Shown: positions 44,851 through 54,461, counted from the first letter of the stretch. The stretch is 64,000 nucleotides of DNA from Deltaproteobacteria bacterium (GCA_020632715.1 JACKFA010000002.1:186001-250000), one strand, 5' to 3'. Notes: generated by a model not told the origin, from the sequence alone. Program-made: numbers and translations.

Positions 44851-46737
44851 ATGACCGACAACGAGGCTGATTCCATGCGCAAGGTTCCGACGGGCCGGCA
44901 ACCGACGCCCTACGTCTCCGACTGGACCATCCGCCAGGGGCTCGCCGAGGCGCCCACCCTCAACCTGAAGCCCGGCGCGGGCATGCTCTTCGTCGCCGAC
45001 GACGGCAGCGAGAAGAAGTACCCCTTCGCCGAGGTCGAGTCCGAGGCCCTGCGCCGCGGCCGCTGGCTCCTCTCCACCGGCCTCCGGAAGGGCGACCACG
45101 TCGGGTTCGTCATCCCGGACCCCGAGGAGTTCGTCCTCACCTTCCTCGGCGCCACCTGCGTCGGCATCGTCCCCGTCCCGCTCTACCCGCCCCTCGGCTT
45201 CGGCAAGCTCGACGCCTACGTGCGCGACACCGCGCGCACGCTCACGACCGCCAAGGTCAAGGCGCTCGTCACCCAGAAGAAGGTGCAGCCCATCCTGTGG
45301 TCGCTCGTGGACCAGGTCCCGACCATGAAGGAGCTGCTCCTCACGGAGAAGATGGTCGGCCCGCCGCCCGCGCACGCGCCGCAGCCCGAGACCGTCCACC
45401 CCGACGACGTCTGCTTCCTGCAGTTCACCTCCGGCTCGACCTCGTCGCCCAAGGGCGTCGTCGTCACCCACCGGAGCCTCGGCGCGAACGCCTACGCCAT
45501 CATGCACCACGGCCTCGAGACCGAGCCCGACGACCTCGCCGTGAGCTGGCTCCCGCTCTATCACGACATGGGCCTCATCGGCTTCGTGATCTCGCCCCTC
45601 CGCGTGGGCCTCGAGACCGTCTTCATGCCGACCATGAGCTTCATCAAGCGGCCGTCGGTCTGGATGGAGGTCATCTCGAAGCACAAGGGCACCATCACCT
45701 TCGCCCCGAACTTCGCGTACGGCCTCGCCGTGAAGCGCACGTCCCCCGAGAAGCTCGCGAAGATGGATCTATCGCGCCTCCGCCTCCTCGGCGCCGGCGC
45801 GGAGCCGAACAACCCGGCGACCCTCCAGGCCTTCGTGGACCACTTCGCCCCGGCCGGCCTCAAGCCCGAGGCGATGGTCCCGGTGTACGGCATGGCCGAG
45901 GCCACCCTCGCCATGACGTTCTCGCGCCTCGACGAGCCCTTCCAGACCGACGTCATCTGCGGCGAGACCTACGCCGGCGAGGGCAAGGCCAAGGCCCCGA
46001 CGGCCGAGACCGCCTCGCAGCTCGAGTTCGTCTCGTGCGGCTACGTCTTCCCCGACCACGGGATCCGCGTCGTCGACGACGCCGGCAACACGCTCCCCGA
46101 CCGCACGACCGGCGAGATCGTCTTCAGCGGCCCGAGCGTCGCCGCCGGCTACCTCGACAACCCCGAGGCCACCGCGGCCGCCTTCCGCCCCGACGGCCTC
46201 CGCACGGGCGACCTCGGCTACCTCGCCGACGGGCAGCTCTTCGTCACCGGCCGCAAGAAGGACCTCATCATCCTGAACGGCCGCAACTACGACCCGCAGT
46301 CGATCGAGTGGGTCGTGGCCGAGGTCGACGGCATCCGCATGGGCAACGTCGTCGCCTTCTCGCGCCCGGCGCAGACCACCGAGGAGCTGGTCGTCGTCGC
46401 CGAGACGAAGGAGACCGCCGACCTCGAGGAGCTCGTCTCCAAGGTGCGCGCCGCCGTCCGCGCCGAGCTCAACCTGTCGCCCGCGGACGTCGTGCTCGTC
46501 GGCCCCGGCATGCTCCCGAAGACCACGAGCGGCAAGCTCCAGCGCAACAAGGCGCGCGCCCAGTACCTCGAGGGCTCCCTCGGGGCCGAGGGCGTCCGCA
46601 CGATGGGCGAGCGCGGCGCGAAGATGACGCTCGCGAAGCACGTCGCGAAGTCGGCGATGAGCCGCGTGCGCCACAGCGTGAAGAAGGGCGCCTCGGGCGT
46701 CTTCAAGCGCATCAACCAGCTCCGGCGGCGCGGCTGA
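44851..46737 (+). CDS. Fatty acyl-AMP ligase (FAAL)
   Basis: 628 residues, ANL superfamily. FTSGSTSSPKGVVVTHRSL is the ATP-binding core and SWLPLYHDMGLIGFVISPL is the FAAL/FACL family signature. YGMAEATLAMTFS and the C-terminal GRNYDPQSIEWVV are typical of FadD32/FAAL-type enzymes rather than acyl-CoA synthetases, and the usual C-terminal Lys is in TTSGKLQRNKAR. Such enzymes adenylate a fatty acid and pass it to a carrier protein. As first gene of the operon it most likely supplies the starter chain to the small ACP or to the megasynthase ACP. A basic C-terminal tail follows (SRVRHSVKKG). The ATG at 44851 is used; ATG 44875 is a possible alternative. Confidence 0.9.
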   Translation: MTDNEADSMRKVPTGRQPTPYVSDWTIRQGLAEAPTLNLKPGAGMLFVADDGSEKKYPFAEVESEALRRGRWLLSTGLRKGDHVGFVIPDPEEFVLTFLGATCVGIVPVPLYPPLGFGKLDAYVRDTARTLTTAKVKALVTQKKVQPILWSLVDQVPTMKELLLTEKMVGPPPAHAPQPETVHPDDVCFLQFTSGSTSSPKGVVVTHRSLGANAYAIMHHGLETEPDDLAVSWLPLYHDMGLIGFVISPLRVGLETVFMPTMSFIKRPSVWMEVISKHKGTITFAPNFAYGLAVKRTSPEKLAKMDLSRLRLLGAGAEPNNPATLQAFVDHFAPAGLKPEAMVPVYGMAEATLAMTFSRLDEPFQTDVICGETYAGEGKAKAPTAETASQLEFVSCGYVFPDHGIRVVDDAGNTLPDRTTGEIVFSGPSVAAGYLDNPEATAAAFRPDGLRTGDLGYLADGQLFVTGRKKDLIILNGRNYDPQSIEWVVAEVDGIRMGNVVAFSRPAQTTEELVVVAETKETADLEELVSKVRAAVRAELNLSPADVVLVGPGMLPKTTSGKLQRNKARAQYLEGSLGAEGVRTMGERGAKMTLAKHVAKSAMSRVRHSVKKGASGVFKRINQLRRRG

Positions 46738-46883
46738 GCGCGCGCTGCACCCGATCGAGCGGGGAGCGTCTCGTCCTTGACCGCGGACGAGCGACTCAGT
46801 AGACCCCCGCAGCGAATTTTCCCGGTCGCTCGAGAACGATCCAGAGAACCCCGGAACGAAACCGCGAGAAGCGAGGGCTGAAC

Positions 46884-47732
46884 GTGTCGACGCAAGACGA
46901 GGTCGAGGTCTCCTACGATGTCGGTAACGACTTCTTCAGGCTGTGGCTCGACGAGAAGATGAGCTACACCTGCGCGCTCTTCGAGGGCACGGACAACCTC
47001 GAGCAGGCGCAGATCAAGAAGCACGAGTGGCTCTACGAGGCCGCCCACATCGATCAGGACAAGCGCGTGCTCGACATCGGGTGCGGCTGGGGCGCCAACG
47101 CCGACTTCCTCTCCGCCATGAAGGGCGTGAAGGACGTCTACGGCATCACGCTCTCGCGCTCGCAGTACGAGGAGTGCGTCCGCCGCGAGCTCCCGACGGC
47201 GAAGTTCGAGGTCACGGACTACCGCGACTTCGTGCCGGAGAAGAAGTTCGACGCGGTCATCTCCATCTGCATGATGGAGCACATCGCGACCCCCGACGAC
47301 GTCCGCGAGGGGCGCCACATCGGGATGTACCGCGACTACTTCCGCCGCGCGTGGGAGTGGACCAACCCGGGCGCCTACTTCGGCCTCCAGACCATCCTCC
47401 GGAACCGCGTCCCCCGCATCAAGGAGGACCTCGCGGACATCGGGTGGCTCACCTACCAGATCTTCCCGGGCGGCCTCTCGCTCCGGCTCGAGGACATCGT
47501 CAAGGCCGTGAACCCCTACTGGGAGATCATGGAGATCAAGACGCGCCGCGAGCACTACCAGAAGACGACCGCCGAGTGGCTGCGCCGCATGCGCCTCCAC
47601 GAGGACCACATCCGCAAGACCTGGGGCGACCAGGTCTTCGACGACTACGACCGCTACCTCCGCACCTGCGTCCGCGGCTTCGAGATGCACTACCAGTCGC
47701 TCGCGCAGTACTCGCTGCGCCGCATCGACTGA
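46884..47732 (+). CDS. Cyclopropane-fatty-acid synthase family SAM methyltransferase
   Basis: 282 residues. SYDVGNDFFRLWLDEKMSY plus TCALFEG is the N-terminal lipid-end signature of CFA/mycolic-acid cyclopropane synthases. VLDIGCGWG (62-70) is the SAM-binding loop, MMEHI the active-site segment, and REHYQKTTAEW the conserved His-Tyr near the C-terminus. Family members transfer a methylene or methyl group to a C=C bond of an acyl chain. Fungal sphingolipid C9-methyltransferases belong to this same family, which makes a branched sphingoid base a reasonable proposal, though cyclopropanation or another methylation is equally possible. GTG 46884 has AGGG upstream. Second gene of the operon. Confidence 0.85.
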   Translation: MSTQDEVEVSYDVGNDFFRLWLDEKMSYTCALFEGTDNLEQAQIKKHEWLYEAAHIDQDKRVLDIGCGWGANADFLSAMKGVKDVYGITLSRSQYEECVRRELPTAKFEVTDYRDFVPEKKFDAVISICMMEHIATPDDVREGRHIGMYRDYFRRAWEWTNPGAYFGLQTILRNRVPRIKEDLADIGWLTYQIFPGGLSLRLEDIVKAVNPYWEIMEIKTRREHYQKTTAEWLRRMRLHEDHIRKTWGDQVFDDYDRYLRTCVRGFEMHYQSLAQYSLRRID

Positions 47733-47820
47733 GCGAGCCTCCAAAGGCCCAAGGCAAGATTCACTCTGGCCCCATCGCGATAGCCGCGGACAAGGGGCTC
47801 ACCATTCGGAGAGCATTCAC

Positions 47821-48069
47821 ATGAACGAGAACGAGATCCTCAGCCTCATGAAGTCGAGCCTCGACGAGGTCGCGCCGGGCTGGTCGAAGAACATCAAGGA
47901 GTTCGGCCCGCAGGTGCGCTTCCGCGACATGGACGTGGACAGCGTCCAGATCATGGAGATGGTCGGGGTCATCGAGGAGAAGTGCAACTGCCAGTTCGCC
48001 GACGAGGACCTCGCGCAGATCGCGAAGGTCGGCGACATGATCGCCCTCGTGAAGAAGGTCGCGGCCTGA
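47821..48069 (+). CDS. Free-standing acyl carrier protein
   Basis: 82 residues, acidic, four-helix carrier-protein fold. Ser in the motif RDMDVDSVQIMEMVGVIEE carries the phosphopantetheine arm. CGGAGAG lies upstream of the ATG. Its stop codon overlaps the start of the megasynthase (TGATG), so the two are translated in step. Most likely it receives the acyl-AMP from the ligase and hands it to the ketosynthase, or carries the chain for methylation. It lacks the DSL of housekeeping AcpP and so is a pathway-specific ACP. Confidence 0.92.
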   Translation: MNENEILSLMKSSLDEVAPGWSKNIKEFGPQVRFRDMDVDSVQIMEMVGVIEEKCNCQFADEDLAQIAKVGDMIALVKKVAA

Positions 48070-51000
48070 TGAGCGGGGCGCCGGGGGAGCGGCGGGTCGA
48101 CGGTGGCGCCATCGCCATCGTCGGCATCGGCGCGAGGTTCGCGGGGGCGCGTGACCTCCAGGAGCTCTGGAAGGTCACCGTCGAGGGGAAGGACTCGTTC
48201 GGCCCGGTCCCGGCGAATCGCTGGGATTTCGAGGCGTTCTACGACCCGAACCCGCGCTCGCGCGACAAGAGCTACGCTCCCACCGGCGCCTTCATCGACG
48301 ACGTGAAGAGCTTCCCGGCCGTGACGCTCCAGATCCCGCCCCGGCGGGTGGAGGTCATGGACCCGCAGCAGCGCTTCGCGCTCGAGGTGTGCCTCGAGGC
48401 CGTCGAGGACAGCGGGCGGAAGCCCTCGGAGATGCCGCACCGCACCGGCGTCTACATGGGCGTCACCGCCGTCGAGTTCCGGACGCTCACCGCCGCGCGC
48501 GTCAGCGCCCAGCTCATGGCGACCGGCAAGTTCGGGACGGCGCCCGAGGACCTCGAGGCCCTCGGTCGCGCCGTCGAGAACGTGCTCACCGTGCGCCCCT
48601 TCTCGGCGCCCGGCGTGCTCTCCAACATGATCGCGGCCGCCGTCGCCCAGGAGCTCGGCCTCCACGGCCCCGCGTTCACCACGGACGCCGCGTGCGCGTC
48701 CGGCCTCGTCGCGGTGTCGGCCGCGGTCGACGGGCTCCGCGCAGGCCACATCGACGCGGCCCTCGCGGGCGGCGTCTACCTCTGCCTCACGCCCGAGCAC
48801 CACATCGCCTTCTCGCGCATCGGCGCCATCAGCAAGAGCGGCGTGTGCCGCCCCTTCGACACGCGCGCCGACGGCTTCGTCCAGGGCGACGGCTGCGGCG
48901 TCGTGATGCTCAAGCGCCACGCGGACGCCCTCCGCGACGGCGACCGCGTCTACGGCCTCATCCACGGCGTCGGGATGAACAACGACGGCGGCGGCACCGG
49001 CCCCATGGCCCCCGTGAAGGAGGGGCAGGTCGAGGTCGTGCGCACCGCGTGGGAGCGCGCGATGGGCGGCGGCGTCGATCCGAGCGGGCTCGGCTACGTC
49101 GAGACGCACGGCACCGGCACGCACGTCGGCGACAAGATCGAGTTCGACGGGCTCTGCGAGGCCATCGGCGACCGCGCGAAGCGCGCCGCCCTCGGGAGCT
49201 CGAAGGCCAACTTCGGCCACACGATGAGCGCCGCGGGCGTCCTCGGGCTCATCCGCGCGACGCTCGCGCTCCACCACGAGACCATCCCGCCGATGGCCGG
49301 CTTCGAGTCCCACAAGGAGGACCTCGAGATCGAGAAGTCGGCGTTCTTCATCCCGCAGGCCGCCGAGCCGTGGACCGGCCCCGGGCGCCTCGCGACGGTG
49401 TCGTCGTTCGGCTTCGGCGGGACGAACGTGCACCTCGTGCTCGGCGCCGCCGACGCGCGCGACGCGGCGCTCGCGCAGGTCGAGCTCGTGCGCATGAGCG
49501 CGCCCGACCTCGACCGCCTGAAGGACCTCGCCGGCCGCACCGCGCGGTCGCTCGAGACGAACCCCAAGGCCACCGTCGCCGGGGTCGCGCGCGCGTGGGC
49601 CAAGCGGCGCGAGCAGGCGACCCGCGTCGGCGTCGTCGCCGGCACGGTGTCCGAGCTCGCCGCGAAGCTCGCCGCGTTCGCGCGCGGGGAGATCGCCGAG
49701 GGCGTGGTCGTCGGCACCGCACCCGCCGAGGGCGAGCCGGCGCCGCGCGTCGCCTTCATGTACCCGGGCCAGGGCGCGCAGCGCACCGGCATGATCGCCG
49801 GCATCAAGGCGCGCTTCCCGGTCGTCGCCGAGACGCTCGCCGCCCTCGACGGCGCGTCCGCCGGCGAGATGGCGCTCCCCGTCCAGCAGTACCTCTACCC
49901 CGAGCTGCGGGCGGCCGCGGTCGACGCGGACACCGCCACCGCCGAGCTCACCGACACGCAGAACTGCCAGCCGGCGCTCCTCGCCGTCGGGACCGCGCTC
50001 ACGAAGCTGCTCGCGCAGGTCGGCGTGAAGCCGGCCGTCGTCGCCGGGCACTCGGTCGGCGAGTTCACGGCCGCCGTGACCGCCGGGATCCTCTCCGCCG
50101 AGGACGGCCTCCGCTGGACCGCGCGCCGCGGCGCGGCGATGGCTGGTATCGCCGGTGATACCGGCGCCATGGCCGCCATCGTGGCCGACCGCGCCACCGT
50201 CGAGTCGCTGCTCGTCCCGGGCGCCGTCCTCGCGAACGTGAACCACCCGCGGCAGATCGTCGTGTCGGGCGCGAGCGACGCCGTCGCCGCCGTGGTGCGC
50301 GCGGCCGAGGCCCGCGAGATCAAGGCGGTGCCGCTGCGTGTCTCGCACGGCTTCCACTCGCCGGTCTTCGCCGACCTCGATCTCGCCGCGGTCGTCGACG
50401 CCCTCCCGATGTCGGACGGCGCCGTCCCCGTCGCCTCCTGCATCGCGAGCGCCCCGTACATGCAGGCGAGCGCCGCGCGCGACGTCTTCAAGCGCCACGC
50501 GACGTCGCCGGTGCTGTGGACGGACGCTCTCGGGCAGATGAAGGCCGCGGGCGCCGACCTCTTCGTCGAGGTCTCGGCGGGCGGCCCGCTCGTGTCCTTC
50601 GCGCGCGGGACCTTCCCGCAGCTCGGCCAGAGCGTGCTGCCGCTCGCGGGCAACGCCGACGACGACGGCGGCGCCTCGCTCCTCGCCGGGTTGGCCCAGC
50701 TCTGGGTGCGCGGCGTGGCGCTCGATCTCGAGGCGGTCACGGGCCCCGCGCAGGTGGTGTCCGTGCCGCCGACCGTGCTCCCGCGCGAGCCGTACTGGCC
50801 GATCACCGAGGCGCCGACGCTCAAGGTCGAGCTCACGGCCGGGAAGGCGCCGGCCGCCGGCGAGGCCGCGTCCGACAAGGCCCCGGCCCCGGTCGACGCG
50901 AAGGCCGACAAGGCCCCGGCGAAGGCCGCGGTCGTCCAGGACGACGTCTACAACGCCGTCATGGCCGCGGTCGCCCGCGCGAGCGCCTACCCGCGCGACG

Positions 51001-54000
51001 CGCTGCGCGCCGAGATGCGCCTCCGCGACGACCTCGGCTTCGACTCGATGATGGTCGCCGACCTCGTCGAGGACCTCACGAAGTCCATCCCGGGCTTCGC
51101 GGGGATCCCGCAGGAGGTGCTCGCGAACCAGCCGAGCATCCTCGACATCATCGACTACGCGCGCAACCCGACGATGGGCGGCGCCGGCGGCGGCGGCAAC
51201 GACGACGCCCCGCTCAAGCGCTTCGGGCTCCGCTGGGTCGAGGCCCCGCTCCCGACGTGGGGCGCGCGCGACCTCGCAGGCGGCTCGCTCCTCGCGGTCG
51301 GCGACGTCCCCGAGTCGCTCGTCGCCGCGTTCGCCGCGCAGGGCTACGCCCGCGTCGCCGACGGCGCCGCGGACCTCGTCCTCTACGTGGCCCCCCTCGA
51401 CGAGCCCGTGCCGGTCTCGGCCGTGCTCGCCGGCGAGGCCACCGCGCCCGACTACGCGGCCGATCTCATCGCCGTCCTCGACGCGCAGGCGAAGGCCGGC
51501 GCGCGGCCGGACGTGCTCGTCGTGCGGCGCGACAGCGACCCGTGGAGCGAGGCGCTCTCGGGTGTCTGCCGCACCGTCGCGCGCGAGTGGCCCGAGGTCA
51601 CCGCGAAGGCCGTGCGCGTCGAGTACGTCGACGCCGAGCGCCTCCTCGCCGAGTACCGCTCCTTCGACAAGAGCGTCGACGTGCGCTGGTCGAACGGCAC
51701 GCGCCTCGTCCCCGGGACGGCGCTCCTGCCGGTCGCCGAGCCCTGGATGCCGACCCCGAGCGACGTCGTCGCCATCACGGGCGGCACGCGCGGCATCGGC
51801 CTCGCGCTCGGGAAGAAGCTCGCCGAGGGCGGCACGACCGTGCTCCTCGTGGGGCGCTCCGCCCCCGAGCCCGCGATCGACGGGCTCGCGAACCTCTCCT
51901 GGGTCCGCGCCGACGTCACCGACCGGGGCGCCGTCCGCCGCGCGCTCTGGGGCAAGTCGGTCACGACCCTCGTGCACTCGGTCGGCTTCCTCGCCGACGG
52001 CGCGCTCGGCTCGGTGGATCCCGCGCGCGGGCGCATCGCGCGCGAGGTGAAGGTCGAGGGCTTCCTGAACTCGGTCGCCGCGGCCGGGCCGGAGCTCAAG
52101 CGCGTCGTCGCCATCGGCTCGTGGGCGGGCCGCTTCGGCAACGCGCACCAGGCCTACTATGCGGCCGCGAACGCGCTCATGGCCGAGGTCGCGACGCACC
52201 TCCCGGGCCACCTTCAGGTCGCCGTTCCGGAGTTCGGCCCGTGGACTGGCTCGGAGATGGCGAAGTCCATCCCCACGGCCGTCGCCCGCGCGATGCGCGC
52301 GGACGGCGTCGACTTCGTGTCGGAGGACGTCGGCCAGCTCGCGCTCCTCGAGGAGCTCGGCGACGGGCGCGGGGTCATCGTCCGCGGCCGCCGCGTCGCG
52401 GGCACGACGCGCCGCGGCTACCGCGCGGAGCGCCTCGCCCCCGACACGCACCCGTACCTCGTCGACCACGCGATCGACGGCGTGCCGATCTTCCCGCTCG
52501 CGAGCGCGACCACCGCCATCGTCGAGGTCGCGGGGGTGCGCGCCCCCTTCGAGGTCGTGAACCTCACGCTCTTCCAGGGGGTCGCCGTCCAGGAGCCCCT
52601 GGACATCGAGATCATCACGACCGGCGAGCGCGGCGAGATCCGGCAGGGGCCGAAGCGCACGCTCAGCTACCGCGCCGAGGTGCGCGAGCTCCGCGAGCGG
52701 CCGATGCCGCCGGCGCCGGGCACGGGCGGCGAGGCGCCGACGGGCCTCTCCCTCGCCGACTTCTACGCCACGGCGACCTTCCACGGGCCGCTCCTCCAGG
52801 GCATCCGCAGCATCGACGCCATCGGCGACGGCTTCATCCGCGGCCACGTCGTGACGAACCGGCCGGCGGACTGGGTGCCGGGCACCGAGCAGCCCGCGTG
52901 GGGCGTCGACCCGCTCGCGTTCGACTCGGCGATGCAGCTCGCCGGCTACTACGGCTTCACGCGCGTCGGGCGCGCCGGGACGCCCATCGGCTTCGAGCGG
53001 CTCGTCGGGCTCCGCCCGTGGCCGCAGGGCGCGCTGGTCGCGGCCGAGGTGCTCATCAGCGAGCCCGAGGCCGACCGCTTCAAGGCGGACATCGTCTTCC
53101 GCGAGGCCAACGGCGCCGTCATCGCGCTGGTCTACGGCGTCGAGGCCGAGCTCCGCAAGGTCGAGAGCGAGGAGGCGGCCCCCGAGGAAGAGCCCTTCGA
53201 GGTGAAGCCCGAGTGGGTCGATGTGAAGCAGTGGAAGGGCTACAAGGACCTGGCGCTGCGCCTCTACGGCGTCGAGGCGGTGGGCCTCAAGAACCCGTAC
53301 TTCGACCTCCACGAGGGGACCGCGCGCAACACGACGCAGATCGGCGGGCGCGAGATCATCAACTACTCGTCGTACAACTACCTCGGCCTCTCCGGGGATC
53401 CGCGCGTCATCGACGCCGTGTACGCCGGGATGAAGCAGTACGGCACGAGCGTGTCGGCCTCGCGCATCGCGAGCGGTGAGCGCCCGTTCCACCACGAGCT
53501 CGAGCTCGCCCTCGCGCACGCCCAGGGCGTCGAGGACGCGGTCGTGATGGCCGGCGGCCACGCGACGAACATCAACACGATCGGGCACTTGTTCAACCCG
53601 AGCGACCTCATCCTCCACGACGAGCTCATCCACGACAGCTGCCTCCAGGGCATCAAGCTGTCGGGCGCCGCGCGGCGGAGCTTCCGCCACGAGGACATCG
53701 GGCACCTCGAGTCGCAGCTGAAGGAGCTGCGGCGCCACTACGAGAAGGTGCTGATCCTCGTCGAGGGCGTGTACTCGATGGACGGGGACATCGCGAACCT
53801 CCCCGAGTACCTGCGCCTCAAGCGCGCCTACGGCTGCATGCTGATGGTCGACGAGGCGCACAGCTTCGGGACCGTCGGGTCGACGGGCTTCGGCGTCGGG
53901 CAGTACTGGAAGGAGCAGGGGCTCGACTTCGACCCCATCGAGGTCGACCTCTGGATGGGCACGATGTCGAAGTCGCTCGCGGCGATGGGCGGCTGGATCG

Positions 54001-54461
54001 CGGGCCGGAAGGAGCTCATCCAGTACCTCCGCTACACGACGCCCGGCTTCGTGTTCGCCGCGGGCGTCCCGCCGCAGCTCGGCATCGCCTCGCTCACGGC
54101 CATCCGCCTCTGGACGGAGGAGACCTGGCGCGTCGAGCGGCTGCAGGCGAACTGCCGCCGCTTCTACGAGCTCTGCAAGGAGCGCGGGCTCGACAACGGC
54201 CCCGCGAAGGGCGAGTCGCCGGTCATCCCGGTCATCACGGGCGACTCGATGCACGCGCTCAAGCTCTCGCAGCGCCTGCTCGAGGACCACGGCATCAACG
54301 CGAAGCCGATCATCTTCCCGGCGGTCGCGAACGACGCCGCGCGGCTCCGCTTCTTCCTGACGTCGCTCCACACCGAGGAGCAGCTCGTCTACACGTGCGA
54401 CAAGATCGCCGAGACGCTCGCGGACATCCGCGCGCAGGCGGCCGCGAAGAAGCGGAAGTAG
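48069..54461 (+). CDS. Iterative-type PKS (KS-AT-ACP-KR-DH) fused to alpha-oxoamine synthase
   Basis: 2,130 residues. Ketosynthase about 14-430: Cys209 in TDAACASG, and histidines in VETHGTGTHVGD and KANFGHTMSAAG. Acyltransferase about 560-855: GQGAQ, Ser662 in GHSVGEF and SHGFHSP, which suggests malonyl use. An AKAP-rich linker is followed by ACP with Ser993 (DLGFDSMMVADL). Ketoreductase has ITGGTRGIG and Tyr1364/Asn1368 (AYYAAANA). Dehydratase has His1467 in DHAIDGVPIFP and Asp1619 in FDSAMQ. No enoylreductase or thioesterase is present. Residues about 1718-2130 are a PLP enzyme of the serine-palmitoyltransferase/8-amino-7-oxononanoate synthase family: GTSVSASRIASGERP, VDEAHSFGTVG and the PLP-binding Lys1968 in GTMSKSLAAMGG. 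This domain would release the chain by decarboxylative condensation with an amino acid, giving a 3-keto sphingoid base. The ACP-before-KR-DH order resembles PUFA and enediyne synthases. Confidence 0.93.
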   Translation: MSGAPGERRVDGGAIAIVGIGARFAGARDLQELWKVTVEGKDSFGPVPANRWDFEAFYDPNPRSRDKSYAPTGAFIDDVKSFPAVTLQIPPRRVEVMDPQQRFALEVCLEAVEDSGRKPSEMPHRTGVYMGVTAVEFRTLTAARVSAQLMATGKFGTAPEDLEALGRAVENVLTVRPFSAPGVLSNMIAAAVAQELGLHGPAFTTDAACASGLVAVSAAVDGLRAGHIDAALAGGVYLCLTPEHHIAFSRIGAISKSGVCRPFDTRADGFVQGDGCGVVMLKRHADALRDGDRVYGLIHGVGMNNDGGGTGPMAPVKEGQVEVVRTAWERAMGGGVDPSGLGYVETHGTGTHVGDKIEFDGLCEAIGDRAKRAALGSSKANFGHTMSAAGVLGLIRATLALHHETIPPMAGFESHKEDLEIEKSAFFIPQAAEPWTGPGRLATVSSFGFGGTNVHLVLGAADARDAALAQVELVRMSAPDLDRLKDLAGRTARSLETNPKATVAGVARAWAKRREQATRVGVVAGTVSELAAKLAAFARGEIAEGVVVGTAPAEGEPAPRVAFMYPGQGAQRTGMIAGIKARFPVVAETLAALDGASAGEMALPVQQYLYPELRAAAVDADTATAELTDTQNCQPALLAVGTALTKLLAQVGVKPAVVAGHSVGEFTAAVTAGILSAEDGLRWTARRGAAMAGIAGDTGAMAAIVADRATVESLLVPGAVLANVNHPRQIVVSGASDAVAAVVRAAEAREIKAVPLRVSHGFHSPVFADLDLAAVVDALPMSDGAVPVASCIASAPYMQASAARDVFKRHATSPVLWTDALGQMKAAGADLFVEVSAGGPLVSFARGTFPQLGQSVLPLAGNADDDGGASLLAGLAQLWVRGVALDLEAVTGPAQVVSVPPTVLPREPYWPITEAPTLKVELTAGKAPAAGEAASDKAPAPVDAKADKAPAKAAVVQDDVYNAVMAAVARASAYPRDALRAEMRLRDDLGFDSMMVADLVEDLTKSIPGFAGIPQEVLANQPSILDIIDYARNPTMGGAGGGGNDDAPLKRFGLRWVEAPLPTWGARDLAGGSLLAVGDVPESLVAAFAAQGYARVADGAADLVLYVAPLDEPVPVSAVLAGEATAPDYAADLIAVLDAQAKAGARPDVLVVRRDSDPWSEALSGVCRTVAREWPEVTAKAVRVEYVDAERLLAEYRSFDKSVDVRWSNGTRLVPGTALLPVAEPWMPTPSDVVAITGGTRGIGLALGKKLAEGGTTVLLVGRSAPEPAIDGLANLSWVRADVTDRGAVRRALWGKSVTTLVHSVGFLADGALGSVDPARGRIAREVKVEGFLNSVAAAGPELKRVVAIGSWAGRFGNAHQAYYAAANALMAEVATHLPGHLQVAVPEFGPWTGSEMAKSIPTAVARAMRADGVDFVSEDVGQLALLEELGDGRGVIVRGRRVAGTTRRGYRAERLAPDTHPYLVDHAIDGVPIFPLASATTAIVEVAGVRAPFEVVNLTLFQGVAVQEPLDIEIITTGERGEIRQGPKRTLSYRAEVRELRERPMPPAPGTGGEAPTGLSLADFYATATFHGPLLQGIRSIDAIGDGFIRGHVVTNRPADWVPGTEQPAWGVDPLAFDSAMQLAGYYGFTRVGRAGTPIGFERLVGLRPWPQGALVAAEVLISEPEADRFKADIVFREANGAVIALVYGVEAELRKVESEEAAPEEEPFEVKPEWVDVKQWKGYKDLALRLYGVEAVGLKNPYFDLHEGTARNTTQIGGREIINYSSYNYLGLSGDPRVIDAVYAGMKQYGTSVSASRIASGERPFHHELELALAHAQGVEDAVVMAGGHATNINTIGHLFNPSDLILHDELIHDSCLQGIKLSGAARRSFRHEDIGHLESQLKELRRHYEKVLILVEGVYSMDGDIANLPEYLRLKRAYGCMLMVDEAHSFGTVGSTGFGVGQYWKEQGLDFDPIEVDLWMGTMSKSLAAMGGWIAGRKELIQYLRYTTPGFVFAAGVPPQLGIASLTAIRLWTEETWRVERLQANCRRFYELCKERGLDNGPAKGESPVIPVITGDSMHALKLSQRLLEDHGINAKPIIFPAVANDAARLRFFLTSLHTEEQLVYTCDKIAETLADIRAQAAAKKRK

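Noticed and set aside
41265..54461. Ceramide synthase (bacterial GNAT-type or Lag1-type) within the lipid locus
   Set aside because: No gene in the window shows either fold. The acylation step, if any, must be encoded elsewhere, so the end product is left open.
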